Below, one piece after another: positions 60,101 to 64,000 of a stretch of 64,000 nt of DNA. The DNA is from Phycomyces blakesleeanus NRRL 1555(-) (Eukaryota; Mucoromycota; Mucoromycetes; Mucorales; Phycomycetaceae), in NCBI RefSeq assembly GCF_001638985.1, contig NW_017265135.1, positions 186,001 through 250,000 on the forward strand, given 5' to 3'. Each line of letters begins with the position of its first letter. The stretch's first letter is position 1. A program made the translations under genes and the position numbers. The notes beneath the pieces were generated by a model. The model worked only from the letters and a program-made list of their open reading frames with translations. It was not told where the DNA came from and did not search any database.

Positions 60101-62709
60101 CGTTATTCTTTGCGACCGAACAGAAAATCAGGAATATAGACAGTAGGAATCTGTGTATTCATATCGACCCAGCTTCACTTGACATGATCTTGGAATGCGT
60201 TTCATCATCACAACTTTGGATTCCAATGCGTGTAAAAGAAAAAACTGACTAAACATAGCATCGCTCTATGTAGGACGGACTAGAGTTATTTATGCCTATC
60301 AAGACTGCGTACAATTGACAAGTCTGATACAACCGTCAATACTGTCATTTAATTTCTCATGGTCAAAATGACCTATCAAGTATGTCACTCTAGAGACGTT
60401 TATTTACAAAGATATATATATACTTACATGTCTTTTTATTTTATTTTTAAATTTCACTCCTAAATTATCTGCCTTGGAGTTTCAAGACAAGCTGGCTTCG
60501 TATCATTCTCAGTGAGACCCCCCCAAGGCTCAGTCAAGTCAGGGGGATTCTGAAACACTGCCCTTGTTACTCTGAATTTCCAAAAAACACTTTCCTAAAT
60601 CAGAGGTACACTTTTTCTTTTTGGCGTTGCTGTGACCATCTTTTGGGCATTTTTGTCCCTTGAGCTTTTGCACTGGCATCTGGGATCCAACACTAAGTAC
60701 TGGCTACAACATCCAAGATAACCAGGCGTACCAACTTTAACTCTGGAAACACCAAAAAATCTGCTTTCAGTACCTATTTTACAACAATTAGAACCTTGAA
60801 TTTAAATAAAGAAAGGCTATTAACTGATCTTACATCACAAACACACATATATATTCCCAACAATAAAGCCGAGGATAAGGCTGAGTATTGTGACATGGGT
60901 ACAATGGGTTTCTGTTTGAAATTGGAGCTCGAGTTATCAGACTTTGATATATATATATATATTAAAGAATAAACCTCACACAAAAAAAAGGGCAAACAAT
61001 CTCAATTGATGTCTCTGATCAAGCGAGACTTCCCAAACTTGATGGTGCAACAAGTGATTTCAATTAAAGACGCTGGGTTTAGCTACCTAAATACAATTCT
61101 CCCAAGTACAATGAAGTCGGGTTTACGGCCTTCATCTCGGAATAGACAACGTAGATTCTCTTGTTTCCAAACCATACATTGTTCTTTCCTTCTTTCCTTC
61201 CTTCTTTTTCTGTCTGATCATGCTTACCAGATTTATGATAAAAGAGACTTATGAATAGATAGTAAGCACCGTAAAAATCACGTCTAAAAAGAGGTTTAAA
61301 TGACAACAATAAAAGCCGAAAAAGCATATAAGCTAAACATTTATACTATAGTCATTTATCCAACTGAAACACTAAGAAATACAGAATTATTAGTAATTAT
61401 AAGTCTGGGCTTCTATGACAAATTCTGATCTTATTGGATCATCTAGGCTTCAATTGCTAATTATTTTCTTTTCTTTTCTTTTCTTACCGTGGGGTTTCCC
61501 CACATCTCTGGTTTGACAGCACTATTTAATTGAATATGAATAAATCATACAAAAAGGGCTTTATTCATCGTTTTATATGCTGACTTGTGTCAAATATGCA
61601 ATGTTCTGGTGAATGTTTACTATACTGTTGGACAAAAACAAATTCATCCTCGTTTCAAACATTAATTTATGGATCATCATAGCTAACAGTACGGGGGAAA
61701 AATGGGTGTTTACGGGTGTGTCCTTGGAGCTGTATTTTATACCGCGTTGGGGATGGTGGGAAAAAGTGCTTTGTATTGGTTGTAAAAATAAAACAACAGG
61801 GTGGGATAAAAGTGGGATATTTAAAAATGTGACTTTACCTTTGAACTACAATAATATCAACAAAAAATAGTGAAATTGAAACATATGTATATAGAGAGAG
61901 GGGAGAAAACATAGTGCTTGATCAAAAATCCAACCTTAAAACCACCCTTAAATCCGAAAAATCTTGCAAAAGTTTCTTACTAAAATCGTCTTTTTTTTTA
62001 ACCATACTATAACAGCACTAAACTAGAAAAAATAGGCTATGATATATCTTTATTATCATGATAGAGATATAAACTTGGTACCGCCCAGAATATTTCTAGT
62101 CCACTTGAAGATTATCATCATAGACATATTTATATTCTCAAAGCCCCAATCTTTTTAAAATGATTTATGCGGATTCCTAGTTGGTTATTGACATGTCATG
62201 TAGTGTTTTCCTTTCTTTTTTTTTCTAAACAATGTTCATGTTTATCAAAAGTACTGTAATTATTGTGTCTTGTATAATATGCAAAGGAGGTTTTTGATTA
62301 GCAGAAATCAAAAAGGTCATCTTGTCATAGATAAATAGCTTAGAGATATTAATGTATTTCTTATCAAACCCTGATTAATAAAAAAAAAAGGCAATACCAA
62401 GACTAAGGCAAAAAATTTAATTATATCAATCCTTTTTTTTAGGGTTTTAAAAGCGTACTTAATCAATAAATATCTGAACAATATAGTGGAAAGTCCTTAT
62501 GAAATCGATTGAAAACATCCAATGAAGACATGGGATAATGATGTTTTATATATTGACATTATAAATCAAAAGAATCTTTTATTTTATTTTTATTTTTTTA
62601 ATATGAGTACAATGATTGGTAATTTTCTTGAATTATGGGTTAAGGGAAATTTTGGCATAAAGTATAAGCTAAAAATGAAGATATGCTGTCAGACTTGTTA
62701 GGAAAATAA
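57144..62709. other. Gene-poor 5.5-kb spacer
   Basis: AT-rich with A/T and (CA)n tracts. Short ORFs at 58426, 59781 and 61613 match nothing I know. Faint minus-strand remnants at about 60480-61160 are described among the findings. No supported gene. Confidence 0.6.
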
Positions 62710-64000
62710 TCAATTCAAATGGAATGCATAACGGGTCATGATATCAAGACGATCCGAAGAGAAATAAAGTGTAAGAGTAATTAGCTGGTTGGCCATTTGT
62801 GGATCATCTTTAAGCATCGTCTCAAAAGACTCTCTTGTAAGCGTCCAGAGTGTAGAATCCTGGTCAGCCATCAATGCACGGGTACGTGATTGACTAGAAG
62901 TTATGAAGCCAAGTTCTCCAACAACCGTCCCAGGCAAGATTGTCTCGACTGTGACTTCTTGATGTGGTGATACTCTCATCAAGCTACGCAATGATCCTTG
63001 TTCCAGCACCATTAGATTATCGCATACATCTCCTTCGTTCCAGACTGCCTGTCCATTTGCGTAAGTCGTCTTTACAAAGTATGTGCCGAGCTTATGGAAG
63101 AACTCGACCGGCAAAGCCTCGTCACTCAATTCACCGAGCGCTTGTACAAGAATAAGTGTGGGCTGAGACATATTGAGATGCGTATGAGGTCCATGCCAAT
63201 CTAGATAATGGAGCATGCGTGTCAAAAAAAAGCAAGATATACGCTTATATTTACATTTATATTGTAATTACCTTTGAATACATGTTGAACAGCTTGCTTG
63301 AGCATATTGTGACGAGGTGAAGCATTCGAAGGACTGTGATCAACCTGCATGGTATTGTCATTGTGCGATGTAGACACAGGCACTATTTACGGAAATTAAG
63401 TAAATTGCTATAAATAAACTAACGACTCACATCCACCAAAAGAATAAAAATAAAATAATGTACCTGGTAAGCGGTGCTGAGGTCGCTTTGCAAAATATGA
63501 CTGTAAGAGAATATTCTCACACCACTCAAGAGCTTCGTTGAGGTGTTCGAAACAAACCAAATCCCTTTCACTATCCACATTGTTTTCGTCGTCCCACATT
63601 CCAGACTTTACCAAAGCCTTTTCGACATCAGATTGGCGTGCGACGTTACAAAGAATCATAAACACCTGGCGTGAGCGCAGAAGGCGACGGATTCGTACAA
63701 ATGCCTCGGCTGCACTAAAATCAAGGCCTTGGACCAGTTGAAGATCGAGAACTAGGAAGCGAATTGGGTTCTCTTTCCAAACAGATTCATCAAGCATTCC
63801 GCGAATAGCGCTTTCAACTTGGTTGATTGTGCCAAAGAAAAGATACCCTTGGATCTTGACCACCTGAATCTGACCACCCACCTCTCCAAGGAATTTCTGC
63901 TGACGATAAAGACGCCTTACGGTGGATCGCATTAATTGGCCAGTATATGTGGCCCGGATTGTTTCTGTGCGCCGAGAATTTTGCAACACAAAGAAGATAC
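62710..64000 (-). CDS. SulP-family transporter with STAS and cyclic-nucleotide-binding domains, partial (C-terminal)
   Basis: Three 3' exons on the minus strand (63464-64000 open at the window edge, 63272-63382, 62710-63200). The sequence begins at the end of the last membrane region (FFVLQNSRRTETIRATYTG), with SulP-like RATYTGQLMRSTVRR. A STAS domain follows: VVKIQGYLFFGTINQVES, FLVLDLQLVQGLDFSAAEAF. A cyclic-nucleotide-binding fold closes the protein: GQAVWNEGDVCDNLMVLEQG, ILPGTVVGELGFIT, SRTRALMADQDSTLW. This combination matches the fungal vacuolar SulP-like protein Ygr125w/Vsb1, linked to basic amino-acid storage in the vacuole. Whether the domain binds a cyclic nucleotide is unclear: the phosphate-binding cassette reads GELGFITSSQSRTRAL, with R in the expected place. 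The 5' part lies outside the window. Confidence 0.88.

Overview
This window looks like nuclear DNA of an early-diverging filamentous fungus, most likely Mucoromycota. That assignment is inference from four things: compact protein genes cut by many short GT-AG introns, very AT-rich and microsatellite-rich spacers, a fungal gene set (MET10, OAC1, TOM5, YPT6, PBS2, NEM1, PSP1, a MICOS subunit, uL3), and a CSL-family transcription factor. I found no rRNA, tRNA, CRISPR array, viral gene or toxin gene. Gene models were built by reading splice sites and checking that each join restores a continuous family-like protein; none was tested by search or transcript data.

Layout. 0.3-2.4 kb (+): a decayed Sec7-PH ARF-GEF pseudogene. 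3.4-5.4 kb (+): an intact one-exon CSL/CBF1-type transcription factor with CSL-like sites nearby. 5.4-10.4 kb: gene-poor, with a 216-bp palindromic element and a relative of it. 10.4-12.7 kb (+): flavin-containing monooxygenase. 13.5 kb (+): 97-residue orphan. 14.4-17.8 kb (-): sulfite reductase flavoprotein. 18.6-19.9 kb (-): Oac1-like mitochondrial carrier. 20.2-21.3 kb: a 1.1-kb element with ~154-bp terminal inverted repeats around a gene fragment. 22.7-23.1 kb (+): Tom5. 24.2-27.2 kb (+): a coiled-coil protein with an HMMR-like N-terminus. 29.6-30.8 kb (-): Rab6/Ypt6. 31.7-34.2 kb (-): Pbs2-type MAP kinase kinase. 36.1-37.8 kb (+): MICOS Mic26/27. 38.0-39.6 kb (-): macro-domain protein in ten exons. 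40.5-41.8 kb (-): N-terminal C2 (EEIG1/EHBP1) protein. 45.2-47.2 kb (+): HSPA12-like Hsp70. 49.0-50.2 kb (+): Nem1-type phosphatase. 51.7-53.2 kb (-): PSP1. 53.8-55.2 kb (-): ribosomal protein uL3. 55.5-57.1 kb (-): unrecognised 556-residue membrane-anchored protein. 57.1-62.7 kb: gene-poor, with faint ORF fossils. 62.7-64.0 kb (-): C-terminal part of a SulP-type transporter with STAS and cyclic-nucleotide-binding domains, cut by the window edge.

The genes are ordinary single fungal loci with no operon-like or cluster logic. Three are mitochondrial (Oac1, Tom5, Mic26/27). Ypt6 and the decayed Sec7 gene belong to membrane traffic, and Pbs2 to osmotic stress signalling. The unusual biology is in gene structure: coding microexons of 8 and 11 nt in the uL3 gene, three GC-AG introns among about 58 inferred introns, and 3' splice sites preceded by adenine runs instead of a polypyrimidine tract.
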